Shown one piece after another: positions 44,199-52,479 of a DNA stretch of 64,000 bases. Both the position numbers and the translations under genes were made by a program. Under the pieces are notes generated by a model. It made no database searches. It was given only the letters and a program-made list of their open reading frames with translations, and was not told where the DNA came from. How positions within the stretch are numbered: position 1 is the stretch's first letter; every line of letters begins with the position of its first letter. The stretch comes from Synechococcus sp. J7-Johnson (GTDB lineage: Bacteria; Cyanobacteriota; Cyanobacteriia; PCC-6307; Cyanobiaceae). The stretch lies in contig NZ_JAGQBU010000003.1 of NCBI RefSeq assembly GCF_024345795.1, positions 98,408 through 162,407 on the forward strand, in the 5' to 3' direction.

Positions 44199-45649
44199 CA
44201 GCGTGTGCGCTCGAATTCGCGTTTGCGATCCTCGAAGAACCCTGTAAAGATACTGAGAAAAGTCCGTTCTCTGAGCTGAATGTCGGCAGTGAGGGCCATG
44301 CCGGGTTTGATTGGGATTGGTTTGCTCGCTCCCTTGAGATGTTGACTCTTCAACTTGAGAATGGCTGGATAGAATAGACCAGTGGCATCGGTTTTCAGGG
44401 TTTCAGCCATTTCCTCTGTGGTGAGAGAATCGGAGCCAATGCGTTCAACCACGGCCGGGATGAAGCCGAACTGGCTGGAGGGGAAGGTGTTGAGTGAAAT
44501 CTCCGCAACCTGGCCAGTACGGATGAAGCCGATCGCATCGTTGGGGATGAATACCTTGGCCTCGAGGGCATCAGCCGGAACCACACGCAACAAGGGTTTG
44601 CCGATTTCGACCACCGATCCCTTCGACACGTCTATGTCGAAGATGGCGCCCTTGCTGGGGGCTGTGAGCACTCCATATTGAACTTGTAGTTGAGCCTGAC
44701 GGATCTGACCATCGAGGTCTGAGAGTTCGCGCAGATTTTCTTCGATCTTGGCGCGCAGTTCGGCACTGGGGGCCGCTTGGGCACTGCGAAGGGCAGCCCT
44801 CAGGCCGGCGGCCGTGCGTTCTTCGCTGGCCAGGCTGGAGCGTAGTTCATCGGCACGGTTGCGTGTTTCCAGGGCCTGAACCTCGCTGACCGCACCAGTA
44901 CGGGAGAGGATGGCGTAGCGCTCGGCAATGTTGGACGTGGTGGCCAGGCTGGTGCTTAGTCCGGCAATCCTGGCCTCACTGGCCCGTAGTTGCTCTTCGG
45001 CGAGCTGGCGGCGGCTGCTGAGATCTTCGGCCTGGTTGCCCAGCTGCAGCCGTTGGTTACTGGTGAGGCCGCTGGCCTGCTGATCCCCCAAGGCAGCAGC
45101 GAGAATTTTATTTTCATTGAGCAGCCGGTTACGCACAGCCTCGGCGGTGGTGAGGCTGCTGCGGGCCTGGCGGAGATCAAAGCGCAGCACCACGTCGCCT
45201 TGGTTCACGGACTGGCCGTCCTTGACCAACACCTCGTCCACGACACCAGGCACCGGTGCCTGGAGGATCTTCACCTTGCTGCCCGGTTGGAGCTTGCCCT
45301 GGACGGCAACGGTTTCTCCCAGAGGGGCCACAGCAGCCCAGATGATGAGGAAGCTCGCACCGCCGATTGCGGTCCAGGTGATCAGGCTGGAGGTGCGTCG
45401 GCTTTTGTTGAGCAGAGCTGGTTGGTTGAACTGCCAGTCGGGCAATGGAGCGAGGGCACCGCCTGGTTTGGGTGCGGTCGTTGAAGACTGGCCGTTTTGG
45501 TCAGTGATGGGTTGTTCTCCCACAAGATCGATGCGTACGGGCACCACTCTTTCGTCGGTGGCGGAAGTGCGACGGCGGCGGGGTGAGCGCAGCCAGTTCA
45601 GAACCCTGTCGTAGCTGTCGACCAGGGCGTTCGAGCGATCGCTTGGCAT
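44198..45649 (-). CDS. HlyD-family periplasmic adaptor of type I secretion
   Basis: 483 residues from the ATG at 45649. A cytoplasmic N-terminus of about 85 residues precedes one membrane helix (about 88-108, LITWTAIGGASFLIIWAAVA). A split lipoyl/barrel-sandwich domain (VKILQAPVPGVVDEVLVKDG and LTAPSKGAIFDIDVSKGSVV) flanks a long coiled-coil hairpin (about 165-330). A beta-barrel (IPNDAIGFIRTGQVAEISL) and a membrane-proximal end complete it. It bridges the ABC exporter to an outer-membrane TolC-type channel, which is not encoded in this window. The longer frame to 45850 overlaps the ATPase gene. Confidence 0.92.
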   Translation of the reverse strand: MPSDRSNALVDSYDRVLNWLRSPRRRRTSATDERVVPVRIDLVGEQPITDQNGQSSTTAPKPGGALAPLPDWQFNQPALLNKSRRTSSLITWTAIGGASFLIIWAAVAPLGETVAVQGKLQPGSKVKILQAPVPGVVDEVLVKDGQSVNQGDVVLRFDLRQARSSLTTAEAVRNRLLNENKILAAALGDQQASGLTSNQRLQLGNQAEDLSSRRQLAEEQLRASEARIAGLSTSLATTSNIAERYAILSRTGAVSEVQALETRNRADELRSSLASEERTAAGLRAALRSAQAAPSAELRAKIEENLRELSDLDGQIRQAQLQVQYGVLTAPSKGAIFDIDVSKGSVVEIGKPLLRVVPADALEAKVFIPNDAIGFIRTGQVAEISLNTFPSSQFGFIPAVVERIGSDSLTTEEMAETLKTDATGLFYPAILKLKSQHLKGASKPIPIKPGMALTADIQLRERTFLSIFTGFFEDRKREFERTR

Positions 45650-48600
45650 CAGAGTCCTCCCTCCTGGGTTTGACTTTGGTAAAGGGCGTAGTACCAGCCC
45701 TGGCGCTGGATCAGGTCGCGGTGGGTGCCTGTTTCCATGATGGCGCCGCGATCCATCAGCACGATGCAGTCGGCCGGTTGAACGGTGGCGAGGCGATGGG
45801 TGATGAAGAAGACCGTGCGACCCCTGAAAGCCTCGAACAGGTTGATACACACCTGCCTCTCGGTGCGGGCATCGAGAGCGCTGGTGGCCTCATCGAGGAT
45901 GAGCATGCGCGGGTTCTGGAGCACAGCCCTGGCCAGGGCGAGGCGCTGGCGCTGGCCACCGGAGAGGCCGGCGCCACGCTCGCCCACATCGGAGTTGTAC
46001 CCCTTGGGAAGGTCCATGATGAAGTCGTGGGCGCAGGCGATGCGAGCGGCGCGGATCAGCTCCTGGGCGGTGGCATCGGGTTTGACCAGCAGCAGGTTTT
46101 CGCGAACGGTGCCATCGAACAGCACGCTGTCCTGGGGCACCACCCCGATCTGGCGACGGAGAGAATAGAGCTCCACCTTGTTGATGTCGGTGCCATCGAT
46201 CAGCACCTTGCCTTCGAGGGGGCGGTAGAAGCGCGGCAGCAACTTGAGCAGGGTGCTCTTACCGCTGCCCGAGCCGCCCACCATGCCCACGAAGGAGCCC
46301 ACGGGAACCTCCAGGTTCACGCCATTGAGCACGAGAGGACCGCTATCGGAGAAGCGGAAGGCGAGATCGCGGAATTCCACTTTGCCCTGAAGAGGAGGCA
46401 TGGGCAGGTTCAAAGACTCACTGGGGGTCTGCTCAGTCTGGCGATCCACCACATCGCCAATCATCTGAATCGATTCACTCACCTGCTCAAAACTTTGCCA
46501 GGTGCTGGTGAGCTGGACCAGAGGCTGGGTGATCTTGCTGCTCATCATACGGAAGGCGATGAAAACACCTAACGACAGTTGATTCTGTATGACCAGATAT
46601 ATGGCTACAGCGATCGTCAGGATCTCTCCAAGGCTGTTGATGAAGTGCGATATGTTCGAGATTGTTTCCTTGGTGATCCTGAGCTTGAAGTCTTCACCGA
46701 TAAAGCGGGAGTAGCGGTTCTGGAATTCCCAGCGGGTCTTGAGCTCAGCGTTCTGGGATTTGATCGTCTGGATGCCGGTGATCGATTCGTTCAGATAGGA
46801 GTAGGTGGCCACCGATGCACCCATGCTGAGTTTGATCTGGGTGCGCAGCATGGGTGTGGTGATGATCGTGAGAGCGATCATCAGGGGCAGGGTGGCGAGG
46901 CTTGCGAGCGTGAGCGGAACGCTCATGGCCAGAAGAATGAACAAATACAGAAAGCTGAAAGCTAAGTCGACCACCAGGGTGATGCTGTTGCCCAGCAGGA
47001 ATTCACGCAGTCGATCCAGCTGGCCGAAGTAGAACATCACCGTTCCTACGGGGCGGCTGTCGAAGAAGCCCTGGGGCAATCGCACCAGATGATCGAGAAT
47101 GGTGGCTTTGGCAGCCTGGTCGATACGGTTGGACGTGTCGGTGAGGATGAAGCTGCGCAGGATCTCGAAGACAGCTTTGACTAACGTCGCCAGCAATAAA
47201 ACTGCGGCAATGCCCATCAAGACATTGAGACTCTTTGCTTTCACCACGTTGTTGACCATCACCATGGTGCCGAGAGGGACGGCCAGTCCGAGAAAGTTGA
47301 TGGCGAAGGAGAGGGCCAGCACCTCAATAAACTGACGCCGGTGTTCGCGCAAGAAGGGCAGAAACCAGCTCCAACCGAAACGTTGTTCCTTGGCATCGGG
47401 TTTGCGCTGCAGCAGCAGCAGCTCCACCAGGCCGCCGGCTTCCGTGACCACCTGCTCGGGAGGAAGCAGCAGGGGGCCAAGCTCTGGCTCGAGCAGGCGC
47501 AGCTCACCTGATTCGGTGGTGCCTTCGAAGATGGCGAAGTGGCCCTGGGCGAAGAGGAGGGCGGGGGTCATCGCCCGCTGCAGCCGGTCGGCGGGGAGCT
47601 GGGTAAGCACCACCCGTAGGCCAAGGGAATCGAGGATCTGGCCCAGATTGATCAGGTTGAGTTGACCCTGCCGCTGCAGAACGGCTTCCACTTGATCGAG
47701 CAGGGCATCCCTGTTCACGGGAACGCCGAAGTAATGGGCAATCGCCATGCAGATGGCGATCGGGCCCTCCCTGGGGCCGGTGGCGCGCCGTAGGCGCAGT
47801 TCACCACCACGGCCTTCGGCCTGGGGTTGGGGTTGCTCGGGGGAGAGGGCATAGCCCCCGGGTGATGGCACGAGTTCGGAGCCAGCCGGCTGCTGTTCAG
47901 GAGCCTCAACGGGTCTGGAACCCACCAGCAGATCGGGAGATTCCTCAGTTGGTGGTGGTGGTGTTGTTCCTGAGCTGGGGAGGCCCACCAGGCGCAACCA
48001 GGGGCTGCCTGGCTGGGGTGGCTCCAGTGCCACCTCTGTCTGCCAGGGCTGGCCCAACGGTCCGCCGCTGCTCACGAACCAGGCCAGGCTCGCTCCGAGG
48101 CTGGGCGGCGTTGAGCCTGTGGCCGGCCAGCTGCGCACACGGGCCTGGTCGCGCTTGGCCGGCCAATCGCGCAGCAAGCTCATCCATTGGGGATCCTGGG
48201 CGGAGATCGAAACCAGCACCCGGTGCAGTTCTGCGGCCGGCAGGGTGTTTTCAAACCAGAGGCGAAGCGTGTCGTGCTGGCTTAACAACTCCTGGAAGAG
48301 TGTGGCGGGAAGGCTCAGAACTTCCAGTTCGGAGCTGGCACGCAGGTGTTCGCAGGGGTCGCCGCGCACCAGGGAACACCAACCGGCGATGTCGCCGGGT
48401 TGGAGGCGATCGATGGTGCGCAGATCGCCGCTGACTGGATCGACGGCCAGGCTGCGCAAGCTGCCGGAGCTGACCAGCAACACAGCTTCCGGCATCACAT
48501 CAGGGCGCACAACCGTTTGGCCCAGGCGATAGCGGCGGGCGTCGAGCAGTGGCTCAAGCGACTCGATCACCGCAGCGGGGAGGCGATCGAAGGGCCGAAA

Positions 48601-48654
48601 GGACTTGAGGAGCCGGCGTGCGTGTTGCGGAAGGCTGGAAGCGGAGCTGCTCAT
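45649..48654 (-). CDS. Type I secretion ABC exporter with cyclic-nucleotide-binding and C39-like domains
   Basis: 1001 residues from the ATG at 48654. Order: a cNMP-binding (CAP-ED) domain at about 15-150 (DRLQPGDIAGWCSLVRGDPCEHL), a Pro-rich linker, a C39-like domain at about 290-420, six membrane helices at about 450-740, and an ABC domain with Walker A GGSGSGKS (793-800), LSGGQ (897-901), Walker B MLILDE (917-922) and the switch His at 953. In the C39 part the catalytic Cys position reads GPIAICMAI without the usual E/D-C-G, so it is a non-cleaving substrate-docking domain as in HlyB. The layout resembles HetC and Sll1180-type cyanobacterial exporters. It is coupled at both ends to its neighbours. 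Confidence 0.92.
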   Translation of the reverse strand: MSSSASSLPQHARRLLKSFRPFDRLPAAVIESLEPLLDARRYRLGQTVVRPDVMPEAVLLVSSGSLRSLAVDPVSGDLRTIDRLQPGDIAGWCSLVRGDPCEHLRASSELEVLSLPATLFQELLSQHDTLRLWFENTLPAAELHRVLVSISAQDPQWMSLLRDWPAKRDQARVRSWPATGSTPPSLGASLAWFVSSGGPLGQPWQTEVALEPPQPGSPWLRLVGLPSSGTTPPPPTEESPDLLVGSRPVEAPEQQPAGSELVPSPGGYALSPEQPQPQAEGRGGELRLRRATGPREGPIAICMAIAHYFGVPVNRDALLDQVEAVLQRQGQLNLINLGQILDSLGLRVVLTQLPADRLQRAMTPALLFAQGHFAIFEGTTESGELRLLEPELGPLLLPPEQVVTEAGGLVELLLLQRKPDAKEQRFGWSWFLPFLREHRRQFIEVLALSFAINFLGLAVPLGTMVMVNNVVKAKSLNVLMGIAAVLLLATLVKAVFEILRSFILTDTSNRIDQAAKATILDHLVRLPQGFFDSRPVGTVMFYFGQLDRLREFLLGNSITLVVDLAFSFLYLFILLAMSVPLTLASLATLPLMIALTIITTPMLRTQIKLSMGASVATYSYLNESITGIQTIKSQNAELKTRWEFQNRYSRFIGEDFKLRITKETISNISHFINSLGEILTIAVAIYLVIQNQLSLGVFIAFRMMSSKITQPLVQLTSTWQSFEQVSESIQMIGDVVDRQTEQTPSESLNLPMPPLQGKVEFRDLAFRFSDSGPLVLNGVNLEVPVGSFVGMVGGSGSGKSTLLKLLPRFYRPLEGKVLIDGTDINKVELYSLRRQIGVVPQDSVLFDGTVRENLLLVKPDATAQELIRAARIACAHDFIMDLPKGYNSDVGERGAGLSGGQRQRLALARAVLQNPRMLILDEATSALDARTERQVCINLFEAFRGRTVFFITHRLATVQPADCIVLMDRGAIMETGTHRDLIQRQGWYYALYQSQTQEGGL

Positions 48655-49457
48655 GGATTCACCGGTTCGGCAACAGCGATCAGGGGCATCAGCTCTTCCC
48701 CTGCCATCAGCAGGCTCACCTGCTCCTTGAACCACACCTGAAACAGTTCGTCCACCATCGCCGCACGCATTGCGTCGTCTAGCTGAGCAGGGAATCGTTC
48801 TTCCAGCCGCACCAACAGCCACCATCCAGCCACTTCGAAGGGAGGCCACAGTTGTTTCGGACGGCTGACGCGCAGGCGCTCCACGAGGGCCTTATGGCCG
48901 GTGGTGAGGGCGATCGGACCGATCAAGCCCCGGGTGGCGCGTTCCTGCCCCTTACTGTGTGCTGCCACAAGGCTGGGGAAGTCGGCTTCCTCCTCAAGCA
49001 GTTGGCAATGCAACTCCTCTGCCAGCTCTCGATCTGACACCCGTAGAAGCGAATAGGTTACCTGATCGAGGTCAAGCTTGCGTTCAAGAAAACGTATTTC
49101 AGCCTGTTTAGCGTAGCAGTCCTGGCTGTAGCGGCGTACCCGCTCGGCCTTGGTGGCGAAATAACGCAGATCGTCGAGCGACCAACCTTTGGTCTCCAAC
49201 CAGCCGGAAAGGGCTTCGTCATTGTTGATGCCCTCAGCTTCGAGGTAGGCCCGCATCAGGGAGATCTCTTCATCCTCGTGCATGGTGATCATGCTGGCCA
49301 CCCGGTCGAGTACCACCCCCTGGGCCAGGGCCAGGGCAACCCCCTGCTGGCGCAAGAGCCGGTTGGTTTCTTCCACCGACAGCAGCGGGCGATTGGAGGC
49401 GATGGCGATCACGGCCGGGGGCACCACCCCGGAGAGATGGGTGGCGGTCATTTGCAT
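48651..49457 (-). CDS. PpiC/SurA-like peptidylprolyl isomerase-type protein
   Basis: 268 residues. The helical N-terminal half is SurA-like (LRQQGVALALAQGVVLDRV, WLETKGWSLDDLRYFATKAE). The parvulin-like C-terminal half has VTYSLLRVSDRELAEELHCQ, DFPSLVAAHSKG, GLIGPIALTTG and GWWLLVRLEER. No signal peptide is visible, so it probably acts in the cytoplasm, keeping the exported protein unfolded. PpiC-type genes are frequent beside HetC-like exporters. It overlaps the exporter gene by 4 nt (ATGA) and the upstream glycosyltransferase gene by 10 nt. Confidence 0.82.
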   Translation of the reverse strand: MQMTATHLSGVVPPAVIAIASNRPLLSVEETNRLLRQQGVALALAQGVVLDRVASMITMHEDEEISLMRAYLEAEGINNDEALSGWLETKGWSLDDLRYFATKAERVRRYSQDCYAKQAEIRFLERKLDLDQVTYSLLRVSDRELAEELHCQLLEEEADFPSLVAAHSKGQERATRGLIGPIALTTGHKALVERLRVSRPKQLWPPFEVAGWWLLVRLEERFPAQLDDAMRAAMVDELFQVWFKEQVSLLMAGEELMPLIAVAEPVNP

Positions 49458-52324
49458 ACGGGCAGATGTAACTGGCCCAGGGCTGTGGCCATCAGCTCGA
49501 GGCCACGGTCGCGGGAATAGTGGTGGCGGGCATGCTCAAGGGCGGCGGCACTGGTTCGTCTCCAGAGATCGTCGTCGTGGATCAGGCCGGAAATGTGGTT
49601 GCACCAGCCCTGGGGATCCTGGGCGATGAATATTTCACAGGCGTGGCGCAGGCCGGTGGCTTCGGCTGCCACCGGGCTGAGGACCTGGGGCATGCCATGG
49701 GCCAGGGCGGCAATCACCTTGCCCTTGATGCCGGCGCCGGACCTCAGGGGGGCGACGAAGACCCGGTGCTTGGCGTACACATCGGCCACATCGCGAACCC
49801 AACCATGCACCTGGACACCTTCGCAGGTTTGCCAGGCCTCGAGGAGAGCGGCATCGAGACCGCTCCCATAGATATGAAAGTTGAGATCGGGCACTTGCTC
49901 GCGAAGCCGAGGCCAGATTTCTTGTAGAAACCATTCCATTGCATCGCGGTTGGGAGGGTGCTGATAGCTACCAAGAAAGCTGATTCCTGAGCGGCCCTCG
50001 AGCGGGGCGGGATTGGGGTGGGTATCAACCACCCAGGGGCAACGAGCGGTGGGCCATTGCCCCAGGCTCTCGGCGGCGATCACGGCCTGCTCGATCTCGC
50101 TGTAGCTGAGGGTGAGATCTACAGCGGCCATCGCCTCTAGTTCCTGGCGGCGGGTATCGCGCACGGCGTCGAGGGCTCGCTCGGCTGCCTCGCCACTGAG
50201 ACCGGCTGCCTGGGCCTGACGCAGTTCTCTGAGGTAATGGAGGTCGGCATTGCAGAATACGAGCTTGGCCTGTCTTGCATGCTTTTTCAGGAGATCAATG
50301 CTGTCGCGAACTGTGGTGTAGCGGGTCAGGTAAACCAGATCGAATTCACAGCCCCGTTCCTGCAGAAAGCGTTCCAGGGAGAGCACGAAGGGGGCATGGA
50401 TGGTTTCGATGCCACGGCGTTGCAGGTCTTCGGTGTAGGAGCCAAGCCAGGCTAGGTTGGCTGGAACGAAGGTGATCTTGTAGCCAAGGGCCTGGATCAG
50501 CTCCATTTCCACCAGGGCGGCATGGCTGCCGGCATCACGGTCCGGCCGGGGAGTGCCGTGATCGAGTACGAGAGCACGTCCGAGGATGCCACGGTCCTTG
50601 ATCGATTCGGCGGCCTCGAAGCTCGGGGTGGTAACTCCGCTGAAGGCTTGCTTCCACTTGCGCTGGAACAGGGGAGCATGCAGGGTCTGGAAGCGCTTGA
50701 GACCATGATTGCTGTCTGGATCGGTGTCGGTGCCGCAGCTGAGGCCCTCGTGGTGGATCACCCTCGCAAGGGGGGCGTATCGCACCACCAAGCCGGCCTG
50801 GCGCACCTTGAAGCCCAGGTCGGTGTCTTCGTAGTAAGCGGGGGAGAACTCCGGGCTGAAGCCACCGATCTGGATCCAGAGGTCTCGGCGGATGGCCAGG
50901 GCGGCACCACTGACATAGTCGACCTGACGGGTATAGGCCACGCCAGGGTGGTAAGGGTTGCGGCCACGCCCGTAATTCCAGGGTTCACCGTTGCCCCACA
51001 CGATCCCCCCGGCTTCCTGAAGCCGACCGTCGGGATGGATCAGCTGGGCGCCGCTCATGCCAGTGTCGCTCCAACGCCTGAAGGGTTCCAGGAGTTCCTC
51101 CAGCCAACGGCAGCAGGGTTCGGTGTCGTTATTGAGCAACACCACGTATTCACCGCGGGCGGCGGATGCGCCGCTATGGCAGGCCTGGTTGAAGCCCCGG
51201 GCGTAGTCGTGTCGGATCACCTGCACTCCGGGGGCTTCCCGGGCCAAAGCTTCGCTGGTCCCATCACTGGAGCCATCGTCGACGACGATCAGCTCGAAGG
51301 CCACCCGGGTGGGGGCGTAGGCCAGCCCCGCCAGGCAGCGGCGGGTGACGGAGTAGCTGTTGTGCACGGGCACCACTATCGACACCAGGGGCTCCGGACT
51401 GAGGGGCAAGTGGATCGGTGCTCGATTCACAGGGCTGCCATCGGGGCCGGCCTCCTGGTTGGCGGCGGCTGTGGCCGGAGGCTCGACGGGGCCACTGAGC
51501 AGTCGCTGCAGCAGAGGCAAATCCCTGGGCAGTGGTGTGCCGTCCGCGTCGGCCCACTGCAGCCAGGTGGTGAGGCTGCGGTGGTGTTCCCGTGCCAGGG
51601 GATGAAGTTGATCGGGGAAGGGGGCCTGACCGTGATCGTGTAGCGACGACCAAGGGGTGAGTTGAAACGGTGTGATCTCAAGGCTTTCGGCCTGAAGTGC
51701 CCCATCGTTGTCGTGAAGGGCGAAGTGGTGGACCTGGCCATCGCACTGCTCTGGTGGCAGCGGAGCCTGGATCTGTCCCTCGTCATTGGCGGTGACGATG
51801 CCGAGGCTGGCCCCGTCGAGGCGCAATTCCAGCTCCCGGCCCGGAGAGGCCCAGCACACCAGGAAGGGTCCGTGCAGGGAATCCACTCGCACGCCGGAAC
51901 CGGAGCGGCAGCAGAGTTGCTCCAGCAGCTGGTAGCGCTGGTCGTCGAGGCGCAGGGGGCTGCCGGCGAGTTCCACGGAAGGATCCGTGACCAGAAGCGC
52001 CCGCATCACCAGGCCGGTGGAGCGGGCTGGCAGCTCAATGCCGTTGCGTCCAAAAAATGAAAAACCGCACTGGTGGCTGAGTCCCTCGCGGTCGAGATCA
52101 GGGCGCGGCAAAGACGCGGTCAGCTCAGCCAGGGGCCAGCTGCGGCCAGGCCTGAGCAGGTCCTCGATCACCAGCCGAACCCTTGGTAGCCTGGGAACCT
52201 CCGCTGATCCTGGTAAAGGACAAGCCCAGCCCTGGAGGGAACCATCGCCGGCAAAGCCTTCGAACGCCCCGATCCAGGCGCCTCGAGCCATGGGCTGGAG
52301 AGCCGATGTCAACTGGTTCGACAC
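49448..52324 (-). CDS. Two-domain glycosyltransferase (GT2 + GT4-like)
   Basis: 958 residues, GTG start at 52324; the in-frame ATG at 52291 is an alternative. About 310 N-terminal residues include beta-rich modules (GWACPLPGSAEVP, FGRNGIELPARSTGLV) that may bind sugar or protein. The GT2 domain follows (SIVVPVHNSYSVTRRCL, IVVDDGSSDGT, the metal motif LLNNDTEP, and GGFSPEFSPAYYEDTDLGFK). The C-terminal GT-B domain has GISFLGSYQHPPNRDAMEWF, VHGWVRDVADVYAKHRVFVA and GIKGKVIAALAHGMPQVLSP. First gene of the secretion operon, so glycosylation and export are transcribed together, which suggests the exported protein is glycosylated. Confidence 0.88.
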   Translation of the reverse strand: MSNQLTSALQPMARGAWIGAFEGFAGDGSLQGWACPLPGSAEVPRLPRVRLVIEDLLRPGRSWPLAELTASLPRPDLDREGLSHQCGFSFFGRNGIELPARSTGLVMRALLVTDPSVELAGSPLRLDDQRYQLLEQLCCRSGSGVRVDSLHGPFLVCWASPGRELELRLDGASLGIVTANDEGQIQAPLPPEQCDGQVHHFALHDNDGALQAESLEITPFQLTPWSSLHDHGQAPFPDQLHPLAREHHRSLTTWLQWADADGTPLPRDLPLLQRLLSGPVEPPATAAANQEAGPDGSPVNRAPIHLPLSPEPLVSIVVPVHNSYSVTRRCLAGLAYAPTRVAFELIVVDDGSSDGTSEALAREAPGVQVIRHDYARGFNQACHSGASAARGEYVVLLNNDTEPCCRWLEELLEPFRRWSDTGMSGAQLIHPDGRLQEAGGIVWGNGEPWNYGRGRNPYHPGVAYTRQVDYVSGAALAIRRDLWIQIGGFSPEFSPAYYEDTDLGFKVRQAGLVVRYAPLARVIHHEGLSCGTDTDPDSNHGLKRFQTLHAPLFQRKWKQAFSGVTTPSFEAAESIKDRGILGRALVLDHGTPRPDRDAGSHAALVEMELIQALGYKITFVPANLAWLGSYTEDLQRRGIETIHAPFVLSLERFLQERGCEFDLVYLTRYTTVRDSIDLLKKHARQAKLVFCNADLHYLRELRQAQAAGLSGEAAERALDAVRDTRRQELEAMAAVDLTLSYSEIEQAVIAAESLGQWPTARCPWVVDTHPNPAPLEGRSGISFLGSYQHPPNRDAMEWFLQEIWPRLREQVPDLNFHIYGSGLDAALLEAWQTCEGVQVHGWVRDVADVYAKHRVFVAPLRSGAGIKGKVIAALAHGMPQVLSPVAAEATGLRHACEIFIAQDPQGWCNHISGLIHDDDLWRRTSAAALEHARHHYSRDRGLELMATALGQLHLPVCK

Positions 52325-52341
52325 GGTCGTACTTGGTTGAA

Positions 52342-52361
52342 CATCCTACGAAACTAGGATG
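52342..52361. promoter_or_regulatory. Hairpin in the divergent promoter gap of the secretion operon
   Basis: CATCCTA, loop CGAAAC, TAGGATG: a perfect 7-bp inverted repeat, 18 nt before the GTG of the glycosyltransferase/secretion operon, in a 155-nt gap between divergent genes. It could be an operator or a leader hairpin covering the start site, since no Shine-Dalgarno is visible before the GTG. Confidence 0.4.
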
Positions 52362-52479
52362 GCTGGATGGTGACGTGACTGCCTGGGGTGCATTGACCAA
52401 GTGGCAATGAAATCGTTCGCTGCCAGCAACATGGCAGAACCGAGGTCTCCATCTCTCTATCCTCCACTTGACCACTTCG

